DNA of 64,000 bases from Pseudomonas frederiksbergensis (GTDB taxonomy: Bacteria; Pseudomonadota; Gammaproteobacteria; Pseudomonadales; Pseudomonadaceae), in the NCBI RefSeq assembly GCF_000802155.2, contig NZ_JQGJ02000008.1:62001-126000 (forward strand). Reading direction: 5' to 3'. Numbering within the stretch: the first letter of the stretch is position 1; the number at the start of each line of letters is the position of its first letter. The position numbers and the translations under genes are program-made. The notes below the pieces were generated by a model that worked only from the letters and a program-made list of their open reading frames with translations, had not been told where the DNA came from and did not search any database. Below, in pieces: positions 17,855 through 25,205 of the stretch.

Positions 17855-18242
17855 CATCCATCGGCCAACCGCTCACCCCAGCCAAATGAAGCCCTGTCAG
17901 TAACGCCCGACAGACACCGCCATCGAGGCCTCACCAGCCCACGTCGCCTTGCGCCTTTGCCTACAACTACGCCAGAATCCGCCGGCTTGTGCGCCTTGGG
18001 CCGCGTCGGTAGTTTGGGACCTGTCACTGCTTATCAGTGATCGGGTTTAGTCGCCCAGGGTGAAACAGGTTGTGCAAGGCGTCATCCAGTCGGGATCTCC
18101 ATCCTGCACTCGATGGTGGCTGTGCGCAGGGCGTCCTCGGACGCGCCGGTTTCTTGTTTCCCCGGTCGACTAACCTGCGTACAGCTGCCTCCCATCGTTT
18201 AGTCGCGAGCGGGTGATGGCTCCAACTACAGGAAGCAAGACG
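17855..18242 (+). promoter_or_regulatory. long leader region upstream of DUF6124 gene
   Basis: No reading frame is convincing in these 388 bases. The decamer GTTTAGTCGC occurs twice in the same orientation (18045-18054 and 18197-18206). A small hairpin CACTG-CTTAT-CAGTG sits just before the first copy (18024-18038). This may be a structured 5' leader or a regulator-binding array for the DUF6124 gene (inference). Confidence 0.4.
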
Positions 18243-18602
18243 ATGGCGAAAGTTACTCCGAATCCTCCCGACGCGAACGAACACGTCTCCCGTGCTCAGT
18301 CTGCCCGCAACAAGAAAATCGATGACGCTGCAACGCGAGCGTTGGATTTTTATCTGAAACCCAAGCCTAAGGGCGAAACTTCTGACAAGACCGATTCCAT
18401 TCTCCGGATTGATCCGGGGGTGGACTCTGAGTGTTTGTTGGCGAATCTCAGTGAGAATCTGGCTTCGGCGAATGCCATGATCAGTGATTTGGCGTTTGAC
18501 CTGGAGGGGGCAAGGCGGCATGTGGCGTTGGGGATTTTGCAGGTGATTGAGGTGAGTGAGCTGTTGGCGAATCGGGCTTTGGATATTGTTGAGGTGAGGT
18601 AG
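18243..18602 (+). CDS. DUF6124 family protein
   Basis: The 119-residue protein begins MAKVTPNPPD and has the family's conserved segments: AATRALDFYLKP near residue 34, then LLANLSENLASANAMISDLA and FDLEGARRHVALGILQVIEV. The family is common and often multi-copy in Pseudomonas and has no known function. It is small, helical and probably cytosolic. The ATG at 18243 follows an AGGAAG Shine-Dalgarno; an upstream ATG at 18213 is in frame but lacks family similarity. It is the last gene before the genomic island. Confidence 0.85.
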   Translation: MAKVTPNPPDANEHVSRAQSARNKKIDDAATRALDFYLKPKPKGETSDKTDSILRIDPGVDSECLLANLSENLASANAMISDLAFDLEGARRHVALGILQVIEVSELLANRALDIVEVR

Positions 18603-18633
18603 CGCGGCAGGGCTAAGCTCTGACACTGAATTG

Positions 18634-18665
18634 AAAAAAGGTCTTGCTTGGCAAGACCTTTTTTG
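18634..18665. terminator. bidirectional intrinsic terminator
   Basis: The stem GGTCTTGC/GCAAGACC has a TTG loop, with an A6 run before and a T6 run after, so it can work on either strand. It ends the DUF6124 transcript. On the minus strand it is probably the original terminator of tRNA-Leu before the island was inserted, since it lies only a few bases beyond the attR copy of the tRNA end (inference). Confidence 0.85.
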
Positions 18666-18668
18666 TGT

Positions 18669-18684
18669 CCGAGGGAGACTCGAA
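18669..18684. repeat. candidate attR of the tRNA-Leu island
   Basis: An exact 16-base copy of the 3' part of tRNA-Leu(CAA), in the same orientation as 28670-28685. Beyond the repeat (toward 18660) the remaining acceptor bases are not conserved, so the displaced tRNA end is degenerate or came from an earlier event. Confidence 0.75.
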
Positions 18685-18917
18685 TAATAGCATAACTGTA
18701 TAATTAACATAGTTTTTTGCATGTGTACACTTCCACGTTGTACCGTGAAGTGTACATCCTACCTGCCTCCAGTAAGGACTGGTGTGGATGGAAGCTTGAT
18801 TGGATTTCTCCATCCAATTTCCGACGAGCTGTGAATGATATCTACAAAAAACTGGTTACGGATAGACTCCCTGGTCTACCAAAAAATGCCGAACCGACAC
18901 ATGGCGAACTTTCGCGA
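18685..18917. other. left arm of island, no gene seen
   Basis: AT-rich sequence just inside attR. It holds an inverted repeat at 18724-18756 (TGTACACTT/AAGTGTACA with an inner CACG/CGTG stem), possibly a recombinase or accessory-factor site. A plus-strand frame across 18717-19097 is judged a chance opening because it collides with a better-supported minus-strand gene. Confidence 0.4.
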
Positions 18918-19127
18918 TTAGTCGGGCGTCATGAGTACAGCAAGCGTTATCTTGATGAACTCCTCGTTTCGATCGATCGTGTCCAGGGCGCCCCGAACAT
19001 TGTCGGCGACGTCCGCCGATCCGCGCATCTCTACCCAGTTCGAAAGCTCCATGATGGCGGCCTCCAGGGCGAGCTGGTTTTCGTTGATCTTAAATAGCAG
19101 GGAAGGGAGTAAGTCTGAGTTTGGCAT
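18918..19127 (-). CDS. small hypothetical protein (69 residues)
   Basis: The product begins MPNSDLLPSLLFKINENQLA and has AIMELSNWVEMRGSADVADN followed by VRGALDTIDRNEEFIKITLA. I recall similar short proteins from Pseudomonas islands and prophages, all without known function. It is predicted to be helical and cytosolic. Support for this strand is a GGAGG Shine-Dalgarno eight bases before the ATG. It is transcribed away from the PIN-like gene. Confidence 0.65.
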   Translation of the reverse strand: MPNSDLLPSLLFKINENQLALEAAIMELSNWVEMRGSADVADNVRGALDTIDRNEEFIKITLAVLMTPD

Positions 19128-19485
19128 TGTGCAATCCTCCGTGAAATTTTCAGCGTAGCAGGGGGATTACTGACCTCGGTAGGGAGTTGCGCATGGTCGG
19201 AAGGACGCCGGGAGGATGGTGCATCCACAGTTGATTGCTGCCAGTCACTAAGGGCCGCAGTCGACCCGAAGCGGCCGGTCAGCAGTACCAATATCTTGGT
19301 TTGTTCCTGATTAATTTGTTCAATTTTTAAGCTCGGTTCTACGCCCGTACATTGAGCTTGTGGTGCGTATGGCAAAATAGTAGCGTATCAAGATTACATC
19401 GCTCTAGACTGTGCTTCTCTAGCACTCGTATGATTTTTTGACGTCAATTTAAGGAAGTGTTTTGCAGGCGAAGAAAGGAAGGTCA
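19128..19485. promoter_or_regulatory. divergent intergenic region
   Basis: About 360 bases lie between the 69-residue gene (minus) and the PIN-like gene (plus). Promoters for both are expected. TTGAGC near 19352 followed by CAAAAT near 19373 is a weak candidate for the plus strand. AAGGAAGG just upstream of 19486 is the ribosome-binding site of the PIN-like gene. Confidence 0.35.
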
Positions 19486-21693
19486 ATGATTACGAAACCG
19501 CTGTCTGCTGAGACTGTTTCCCTAATACACCACGTTGAACTGAACGAGTCAGGGTGGTGGAAAAAAGCCTTGGGCCAGGTCGTACAAAGTGCTTTGTGGC
19601 AACTTAGCAAACCGGTGAGCTTAGGCGAACTCCAGCTGAAGCTGAGAGATGATCTTTGCACCAATGTTGTTGAGGAATTGCTTCTGGCGCAGCTGGATAC
19701 TCTGTCTTCACAGGGTGCGGTCTCGGTTATAGCCAAGAAATACAAACTCACTGAAGCCAAGCGAGCAGAGCTTGCAGCGGCCAGAGAGATTGCAATAAAG
19801 GAGGCAAAAACCTGCCAAGAAGTATTTGTGGTCAACTGTACGAAGTTCTGCCCTAGGCTCGACGCGGAACACGTTTACGGTGAGTTCACAAAGTGCCTTC
19901 AGCGCACGGTCCAGGTCTCTGGTGCCAACTTGTTCCATCTCCTTGTAGATGGCCAGCTCGAACGAGACGTCGACTGGCTTGATCCGTTTCTCGCAAAGTA
20001 CTCCCAAACCTGTCAGGAAGGACTACGGCATACGCTGTCCATTTTTTTTGCTCCAGCAAATGAAGCGTGTCGAAGCCATGTACTGCGCCTTATGAGGGCT
20101 CACTTCTTTGCTGAGGCTTCTCAGCTCAATGCCACCACATTGAAAGCTATTGAAGGTCAACGAAAGAAGCGCACAGTTAAAGTGGTGCTTGATACCAATT
20201 TTCTTTTCTCCATCCTGAAGCTACACGATAACCCTGGGGACGATTCGGCGCTTTCTCTGGTTGAGATCACGGAACGTACGGGTAAGAATTTTGAAATAGT
20301 GCTTTACGTCCTACCCAGTACGCTGGACGAGGCACAACGGGTTTTGACCAGTCAAATTCGAATGGTTGAACGAATACGTACATCCAGAGCTATGTCACGG
20401 TCCGCCTTGACCCAACCTCTTCCCAGCATTGCAAAGAAATTCTTTGATGCCGCTTCGAAGACGCCGGGCCTGAGTGCGGAAGTATTCTTTCGACCCTACG
20501 TAGAGGACATGCGGTCTGTTCTTGAAGGGAAGGGCATCAAAATATTGGACGCAAGCCCTGCCAGGTACAATGTCAGGCAGGATGTTATTGATGACGTTCT
20601 CACTGAGATGGGTCGTGAGGAGGTGGAGCTGCCTGAGGCCAAGCGCAAGGGTTACGAGACTCTACTTCATGACTCTGTTCTGTGGCACGCGGTCAAGGAT
20701 CGGCGTTCGGAGAACGATCATTCGCCTTTCGACGTCGAATACTGGGCGGTTACTATAGATTGGCGTTTGATTAATTTTGATCGACAAAAACGCTCGGCTA
20801 AAGGTAGTGGCCTGCCTTTGGTACTTCATCCCAGTAGCCTGATCCAACTTATACAATTTTGGATCCCCAGAAGCGCTGAGCTGGATGTCGTCTTGGTCGA
20901 CAGCTTGAGACTGTCTCTCTACTTTCAATCATTCGACGCTGAGGACGAAAAGGTCACCGTCAAGATTCTGGAATCCATATCCCGATTTGAGGATGTGGGA
21001 GACTTTACCGAAACGACAATAAACGTCCTGCTGACGAACCAGGCGTTACGCACTCGCCTCCGAAGCGCAAGTGCTTCGAATGAGGAAGTATTTGAACTCG
21101 TCAAGGAGGAGCTAATCGCTCTGCATAACACGGCGGTGCATGATCTCGGTGTGGTATCAGAAGATTTGAAAGCTGCCGGAAACAAGCTAGAGGAGGAAAA
21201 ACAAAACCGCTTGGCTGTGGCGCGTGATCTGGAAGCCGTATCCGGTAACCTAAATGGCGTCAGCTCAGAGCTTGAGTCCGAGAGAAGGATTCGGTTGGCC
21301 ACCGAGACCCAGCTGAATGAAACGGCGACCGCCGAGGGCCAAATCAGAAAAAGCTATGATCGCCTCGTCTATATTTTGAAGGTGATTGTCTGCCCTAGCG
21401 TGTTGTTTTTGATTGTTTCTATCACCGCCTATGCCCTCATTGTAAAGTACTGGAGCAACTCCATCTCTCTACCTTCGATCACTGCAATAGGGCTCGGCGT
21501 GATTCCTGTAATCGCTGCCATGCTGTGGTCGCCGCATCTGACTCACGCCAATCAAAATTTAGTTACATGGAGACCGGCTTCTCTTATCAGTAGTTTGGGC
21601 CGCAGGACGGCCACCCTTTTCACGGTGGCCATAGGTGCGATTTTCTCCGGTGCTGTGTGGGACTACTGTAAATACTTGTTCGACATCCATTAA
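19486..21693 (+). CDS. PIN-like nuclease with coiled coil and C-terminal membrane helices
   Basis: This 735-residue protein is not a family I can name. Numbering is from the ATG at 19486, chosen for its AAGGAAGG site over a TTG at 19462. Residues about 1-225 are helical. A PIN-like fold follows, with acidic positions D236 in VVLDTNFLF, D281/E282 in STLDEAQ, D396 in LLHDSVLWHAV and D425 in AVTIDWRLINFD. The order and spacing fit a large PIN domain that would cut RNA or DNA with a metal. A coiled coil at about 550-630 (LKAAGNKLEEEKQNRLAVA) leads to three membrane helices (about 640-665, 675-695 and 713-730). A membrane-tethered nuclease is thus implied. It is alone in its transcript. A defence role is inference. 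Confidence 0.65.
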   Translation: MITKPLSAETVSLIHHVELNESGWWKKALGQVVQSALWQLSKPVSLGELQLKLRDDLCTNVVEELLLAQLDTLSSQGAVSVIAKKYKLTEAKRAELAAAREIAIKEAKTCQEVFVVNCTKFCPRLDAEHVYGEFTKCLQRTVQVSGANLFHLLVDGQLERDVDWLDPFLAKYSQTCQEGLRHTLSIFFAPANEACRSHVLRLMRAHFFAEASQLNATTLKAIEGQRKKRTVKVVLDTNFLFSILKLHDNPGDDSALSLVEITERTGKNFEIVLYVLPSTLDEAQRVLTSQIRMVERIRTSRAMSRSALTQPLPSIAKKFFDAASKTPGLSAEVFFRPYVEDMRSVLEGKGIKILDASPARYNVRQDVIDDVLTEMGREEVELPEAKRKGYETLLHDSVLWHAVKDRRSENDHSPFDVEYWAVTIDWRLINFDRQKRSAKGSGLPLVLHPSSLIQLIQFWIPRSAELDVVLVDSLRLSLYFQSFDAEDEKVTVKILESISRFEDVGDFTETTINVLLTNQALRTRLRSASASNEEVFELVKEELIALHNTAVHDLGVVSEDLKAAGNKLEEEKQNRLAVARDLEAVSGNLNGVSSELESERRIRLATETQLNETATAEGQIRKSYDRLVYILKVIVCPSVLFLIVSITAYALIVKYWSNSISLPSITAIGLGVIPVIAAMLWSPHLTHANQNLVTWRPASLISSLGRRTATLFTVAIGAIFSGAVWDYCKYLFDIH

Positions 21694-22101
21694 TGGAAGC
21701 GGCCCGAACCAATGAATGACATCAAATGTTCGATTTACATGCCTAGCGTGAAGTTTCTGCCCTCCACGCCGGCTGGGCGTGAGGCCATTTAGACAATCGC
21801 GCCTTTAGGAAGGTGACGGTTGATGGCTGCTTTTGGCCGATTTTTGCCTTCCGCTACCGGCTGAAATCGACCCAAAGCTGACTAGGAAGGTTGTCAGTCC
21901 CGTTCTACCTCAGGGATTCAACCGGCGGCTGTTCAGTGCCCGCCGGTACTGGCGCCGTCGGGGTGGTTTATGGAGGAGCGTGCGCCCGACTTGCCCCAGC
22001 GCATGCTCAACGAATTGTCGCGATCAGCGATACCAGAGACCAAGGATTGATCGCGCTGCAGGCTTGTCAGGCCTATGTGAGAGAGTTGTCCGAGTGATTG
22101 C
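21694..22101 (+). pseudogene. decayed sequence with Rz-like C-terminal fragment
   Basis: About 400 bases without an intact gene. A plus-strand fragment at about 21985-22097 encodes APAHAQRIVAISDTRDQGLI, then ALQACQAYVRELSE and a stop. This looks like the tail of a phage lysis (Rz-type spanin) protein, though the match is weak. A diverged second copy lies at about 23127-23235. Upstream sequence (CTGCTTTTGGCCGATT at 21831-21846) recurs near 24721. Confidence 0.35.
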
Positions 22102-22827
22102 TTAATATGACAACCCATTCGAAGGCTTGTTAGCATCAGTAGGCATGGGAAACGCTGTTGCAAAACTCAATTGATCATTTTTCACCAAACCTTCTCGCAA
22201 AAAGCCTGATCGTATTTCCGCACCGTTTGATTCGTAACGGACTTCTACAAGTGCCGGCCCATTAGATCGAACTTCGTATATGTGTTGATAGTTGCTTTGT
22301 GATGAGGGGGATTTTGGTCCGCCAAGTATTGAGTTGTTAAGAAATAACTCGGGTTTTTTAAAGTGCTTGAAAGCTTCATACATTCTAGGGCACTCGCCCT
22401 CTGCTACGATTGACTCGAAATTTTCGACGGACCTATCTAACTCGGATAAAAATTCTAACTGGGCTATTACTAGATTGTATCCGTTGGGGAGATCATCAAG
22501 ATATCGCAGTTGATAAGATTTTTGACACAACTTTAGAAAATCTACGTTGCATGCGTTATAGAGATCCTTGGAGTAATTTTTGAGAGACTCCCAGTGAGCT
22601 TTTTTTAGATGTCCATGGCTCTCATTTCCATTTACAGCCATGACTCCTTTTAAGTATTTTTCAAGTGCTGTAGATGCTAACACTGCGCCCTGAGGAAGTA
22701 AGGCGGCGTTTATCAATACGCGAGCGGCGAGATAATCTGAAAAGCCGGAGGAGTAAAAGTCTATAACTTTTTTTGCTTCATTACCCTTAAGAAGTTTTTT
22801 CAATTTTCGACCGCGTGCATCTTGCAT
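22102..22827 (-). CDS. HEPN-like domain protein
   Basis: The 241-residue product has a HEPN-like helical core at about residues 25-85: DYLAARVLINAALLPQGAV, then TALEKYLKGVMAVNGNESHG. The A-x-x-A-L-E-K-x-L-K pattern is the one usually seen in HEPN and MNT-associated helical proteins. No clear R-x4-6-H ribonuclease motif is present, so it may be a non-catalytic HEPN. The C-terminal 90 residues appear beta-rich (HIYEVRSNGPALVEVRYESN). The gene is AT-rich compared with the core genome. Its start lies about 38 bases downstream of a broken phosphoribosyltransferase gene on the same strand, so they were probably one operon. Confidence 0.6.
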   Translation of the reverse strand: MQDARGRKLKKLLKGNEAKKVIDFYSSGFSDYLAARVLINAALLPQGAVLASTALEKYLKGVMAVNGNESHGHLKKAHWESLKNYSKDLYNACNVDFLKLCQKSYQLRYLDDLPNGYNLVIAQLEFLSELDRSVENFESIVAEGECPRMYEAFKHFKKPELFLNNSILGGPKSPSSQSNYQHIYEVRSNGPALVEVRYESNGAEIRSGFLREGLVKNDQLSFATAFPMPTDANKPSNGLSY

Positions 22828-22865
22828 GTATTTTTTCCAATAGTTAATTTTTGATTTCTTGGTAG

Positions 22866-23057
22866 TTACAGCGCGCCAGCTAACTTTCGTCTGGCCATTC
22901 TATCGGAGGGTGTGCAGTTTTTGCGAGAAAAAATCCCATCGACTTCATCGGCTCTTGGCGACCGAGATAGAAGTCTTTTCGCGACGGCGAAGCTTACACC
23001 TCGCGTAATGACGTCATCCACAACAACGATAGTGGATCGAAGGGGAGTTGAAGCCAA
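22866..23057 (-). pseudogene. phosphoribosyltransferase fragment, frameshifted
   Basis: The frame contains RSTIVVVDDVITRGVSFAVA, the PRPP-binding loop of ComF-like phosphoribosyltransferases. The N-terminal half is missing or out of frame: stop codons interrupt it at about 23065, and GETPI-like residues appear in another frame just upstream. Downstream, removing one G of the GGG run at 22935-22937 would continue the protein as DGFFLAKTAHPPIEWPDES and a stop at 22880. The gene therefore looks inactivated by at least one frameshift and 5' loss. Similar genes occur in Pseudomonas islands, as I recall. Confidence 0.6.
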
Positions 23058-23691
23058 GCCTATCTAATTGGAGTTTCCCCCAATACAATCTTGGTAAGAG
23101 CGATTTCATGGCTGGGACGCGATCTCAGCGGCGGCCTGGACGATGACCTCCGCATACTCAACGAATTATCGGAGTCACCGGAGACGGCGACCAAGGATTG
23201 ATTGCATTGCGAGCCTATCAGGCCTGCGTAATTCGGTCGACAGCATTTCGGAGGAAGGGTGACGTTGGGCCTGAATCCGGCCAATAGCTGCCGATCATGA
23301 GGGTATAATTCTAAATGAGGTGATGCCTGTAAGGTGTTTCTGAGTGTCACGCCTCTCGAAACAGCTTAGGTGTTTCCCTGCCTAGCCTTCAGTATTGTAA
23401 TTATATCGGTCGGCAGAAAAGCAGCCTGCATGCTATGGTAGTTATCAAGTAGGCAACACCGCTGACGCACGTCATCAATTGTAAAATCACGATCACCTAT
23501 CTCCGAAAACTTCCGCGCCATAGTACATAATTGCACTTGAGCCTGAACCCGTTATCATAATGTCCGTACCCATGTGACTGACTTGGCGCCCCCTTATGAA
23601 AGTTTCGCACCCAAGAGACGCCCAAAGCAGATAAGTAAAATGAATTTGTTTTTCACCATTATTCAAAATTTTATTATAAATACAACTGCGT
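23058..23691. other. decayed intergenic region, second Rz-like copy
   Basis: No intact gene is seen. At about 23127-23235 the plus strand encodes PPHTQRIIGVTGDGDQGLIA followed by LRAYQACVIRST, a diverged copy of the fragment at 21985-22097, preceded by a stop codon. The rest (23300-23691) is AT-rich with no recognisable feature. Confidence 0.4.
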
Positions 23692-24057
23692 TCATTTTAC
23701 TGACTCGCCATGATTTTTGGTGCTTTCTTTATTTTCCTTTGAGTCTACTATTTTAATGCGCCCGAAGAAGTCAGACACAGTTGGTGCAGCTAGCGAGGAA
23801 AGTATCCCGACAACAAAGCTAACTACAATGGCTACACTAAAATTTCTAAGTTTCTGCCACCAGCGAGATTTATATTCAGGAGCCCAAGTGTAATTCTTGC
23901 AGCTCGGGCACTTTATTTTCGCTCCAGCACTAAGCTCGGTAATATTTAGGGTTTGATTGCAGTCAGAGTTTGGGCAGTCGATAGTTCTAATAACTTGTTG
24001 AGAAACGGAAACCCGATTGCCTTCTACATTGTCGGGGACTATAGGAGCGCCGCTCAT
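23692..24057 (-). CDS. zinc-ribbon membrane protein
   Basis: The 121-residue protein has an N-terminal zinc ribbon at about residues 25-55 (CPNSDC, then CPSC) and one membrane helix at about 70-92 (FSVAIVVSFVVGILSSLAAP). A short polar tail rich in Lys/Glu follows. It looks like a small membrane-anchored protein with a cytosolic metal-binding head. Its start lies 12 bases after the stop of the DUF4760-like gene, so the two are probably co-transcribed and may act together. I do not recognise a named family. AT-rich codon use agrees with island origin. Confidence 0.65.
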   Translation of the reverse strand: MSGAPIVPDNVEGNRVSVSQQVIRTIDCPNSDCNQTLNITELSAGAKIKCPSCKNYTWAPEYKSRWWQKLRNFSVAIVVSFVVGILSSLAAPTVSDFFGRIKIVDSKENKESTKNHGESVK

Positions 24058-24069
24058 ATTGTGTCTTCC

Positions 24070-24567
24070 TTAACGTAGGGATGACGGAGTGTTCCGCCAG
24101 CGATAAGCCATTTTTTCAAATGATGTAAAAAGGGAAGGTGATCCTGTTCGCTCTCGAAGGTTCTCAATGAAACGATCAAAAGTAGAGTGCGTAGAAATTA
24201 CTGTCGCTAAAAAGTAACGCCTTAAATAATACTCATCTGCCAAGCTGAATTCTATGGCTTGAGCAATCTCCTCAAAAAAATTAAGAAGCGTTATTGCTTT
24301 GAAGTATTCTTCTTGATCCTCTTTTATGAGCTTTTCTAGCCCCGCATAGTTTAGCTCTTTCCAATTTCTATCAGAAAGCAGAACTACCCTATTGCTCTTT
24401 AGCAATTCGGGGCCATTCCAAGACTTTATAAATGACGAGGCATAAATTTTTTTCTCGCGCAGCTGCTCTTTCTTTTTTAGTGTCGATAGGTGTAGAACTC
24501 CTAATCCTATAATTAATAGGGCAAAAACTTCAATTCCATTTAGTAGCCAATCGATATTTATATACAT
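24070..24567 (-). CDS. DUF4760-like membrane protein
   Basis: From the ATG at 24567 the 165-residue product starts MYINIDWLLNG, then a membrane helix (IEVFALLIIGLGVLHLS). A long helical cytosolic part follows: SFIKSWNGPELLKSNRVVLL, LLNFFEEIAQAIEFSLADEY and FDRFIENLRERTG. This layout fits DUF4760-type proteins, which have no settled function. The frame stays open to 24672, but the extra residues are unlike the family. It precedes and is probably co-transcribed with the zinc-ribbon gene at 23692. AT-rich composition marks it as island cargo. Confidence 0.6.
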   Translation of the reverse strand: MYINIDWLLNGIEVFALLIIGLGVLHLSTLKKKEQLREKKIYASSFIKSWNGPELLKSNRVVLLSDRNWKELNYAGLEKLIKEDQEEYFKAITLLNFFEEIAQAIEFSLADEYYLRRYFLATVISTHSTFDRFIENLRERTGSPSLFTSFEKMAYRWRNTPSSLR

Positions 24568-24723
24568 TCCACGCCCCACTTTTTCGCCACATAAGTTGAT
24601 TGTAATATTTAACGCTTGGTGCCATTTCGTAGTAGCATTTTTTAAAATCATCGCGGTGCGTTGATAGCTCAATGCTACTTCAGCTTAGCGTGCCACGCTA
24701 CGGTGACTCGCGGGAGTGTCCGC

Positions 24724-24917
24724 TTTTGGCCGATTGTGTTGAAAAAGTCGGTCCTTCCAGACTGCCCGCGTACTGACTGTTGAAAATGCCTTCTTTGCGC
24801 GCAGCTACGCGAAATCTGAGCCCGGAATCCTCTGATCAAAGTAAAGATTTCAATCTCAAGCGCGTACTTTTCTACCGTGGAAACCATGGCCGACTTTTTC
24901 AACAGAATCGGCCGTTT
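24724..24917. repeat. inverted-repeat element (about 190 bases)
   Basis: Arms at about 24724-24751 and 24890-24917 are inverted copies with a perfect 15-base core (TGTTGAAAAAGTCGG and its complement) and near-perfect GGCCGATT extensions. The 138 bases between encode nothing convincing. It resembles a MITE or an internally deleted insertion sequence. Confidence 0.6.
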
Positions 24918-24929
24918 TCTGACCTTCGC

Positions 24930-25205
24930 TTAGGGGGTGAACTGCCAGGATTTTCCTAGACGATGAGTGAGTAATTGCATGGTCAGCAAATAGTAATAGC
25001 GCGTCGACTCAGTGCGCTGGTTTAGATGGTGATTCAAAAACCATGCAAGGTGTTTTCTCTGCCAAGTCCATGGATTGTCGCATTGCCAGCGCTCAGCGAT
25101 CGCTGTTTGGATAGTCTTCGCCTGACGCAGGTGGCGTTGGCGTGTGGTGTGTGACCCGGTCAAGACGCCCGCCAGGAACAGCTCCATATCGAATGCCGTG
25201 TTCAT
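24930..25205 (-). CDS. recombinase-associated hypothetical protein (91 residues)
   Basis: The product begins MNTAFDMELFLAGVLTGSHT and contains RQRHLRQAKTIQTAIAERWQ, then TRYYYLLTMQLLTHRLGKSW. It is basic and helical, with the look of a small DNA-binding protein. Its start overlaps the stop of the tyrosine recombinase by four bases, so they form a translationally coupled pair. I recall the same pairing in other Pseudomonas islands. It may assist recombination, but no function is established. Confidence 0.7.
   Translation of the reverse strand: MNTAFDMELFLAGVLTGSHTTRQRHLRQAKTIQTAIAERWQCDNPWTWQRKHLAWFLNHHLNQRTESTRYYYLLTMQLLTHRLGKSWQFTP

Noticed and set aside
18717..19097. Plus-strand frame of about 126 codons
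   Set aside because: It overlaps the 69-residue minus-strand gene, which has a GGAGG site and known-looking sequence. The plus frame has neither.
19031..19375. Minus-strand frame upstream of the 69-residue gene
   Set aside because: TTG start, no ribosome-binding site, and its second half overlaps the better gene out of frame.
24675..24902. 75-codon minus-strand frame over the inverted repeat
   Set aside because: It spans the repeat element and looks like a chance frame seen around IS remnants; no domain was recognised.
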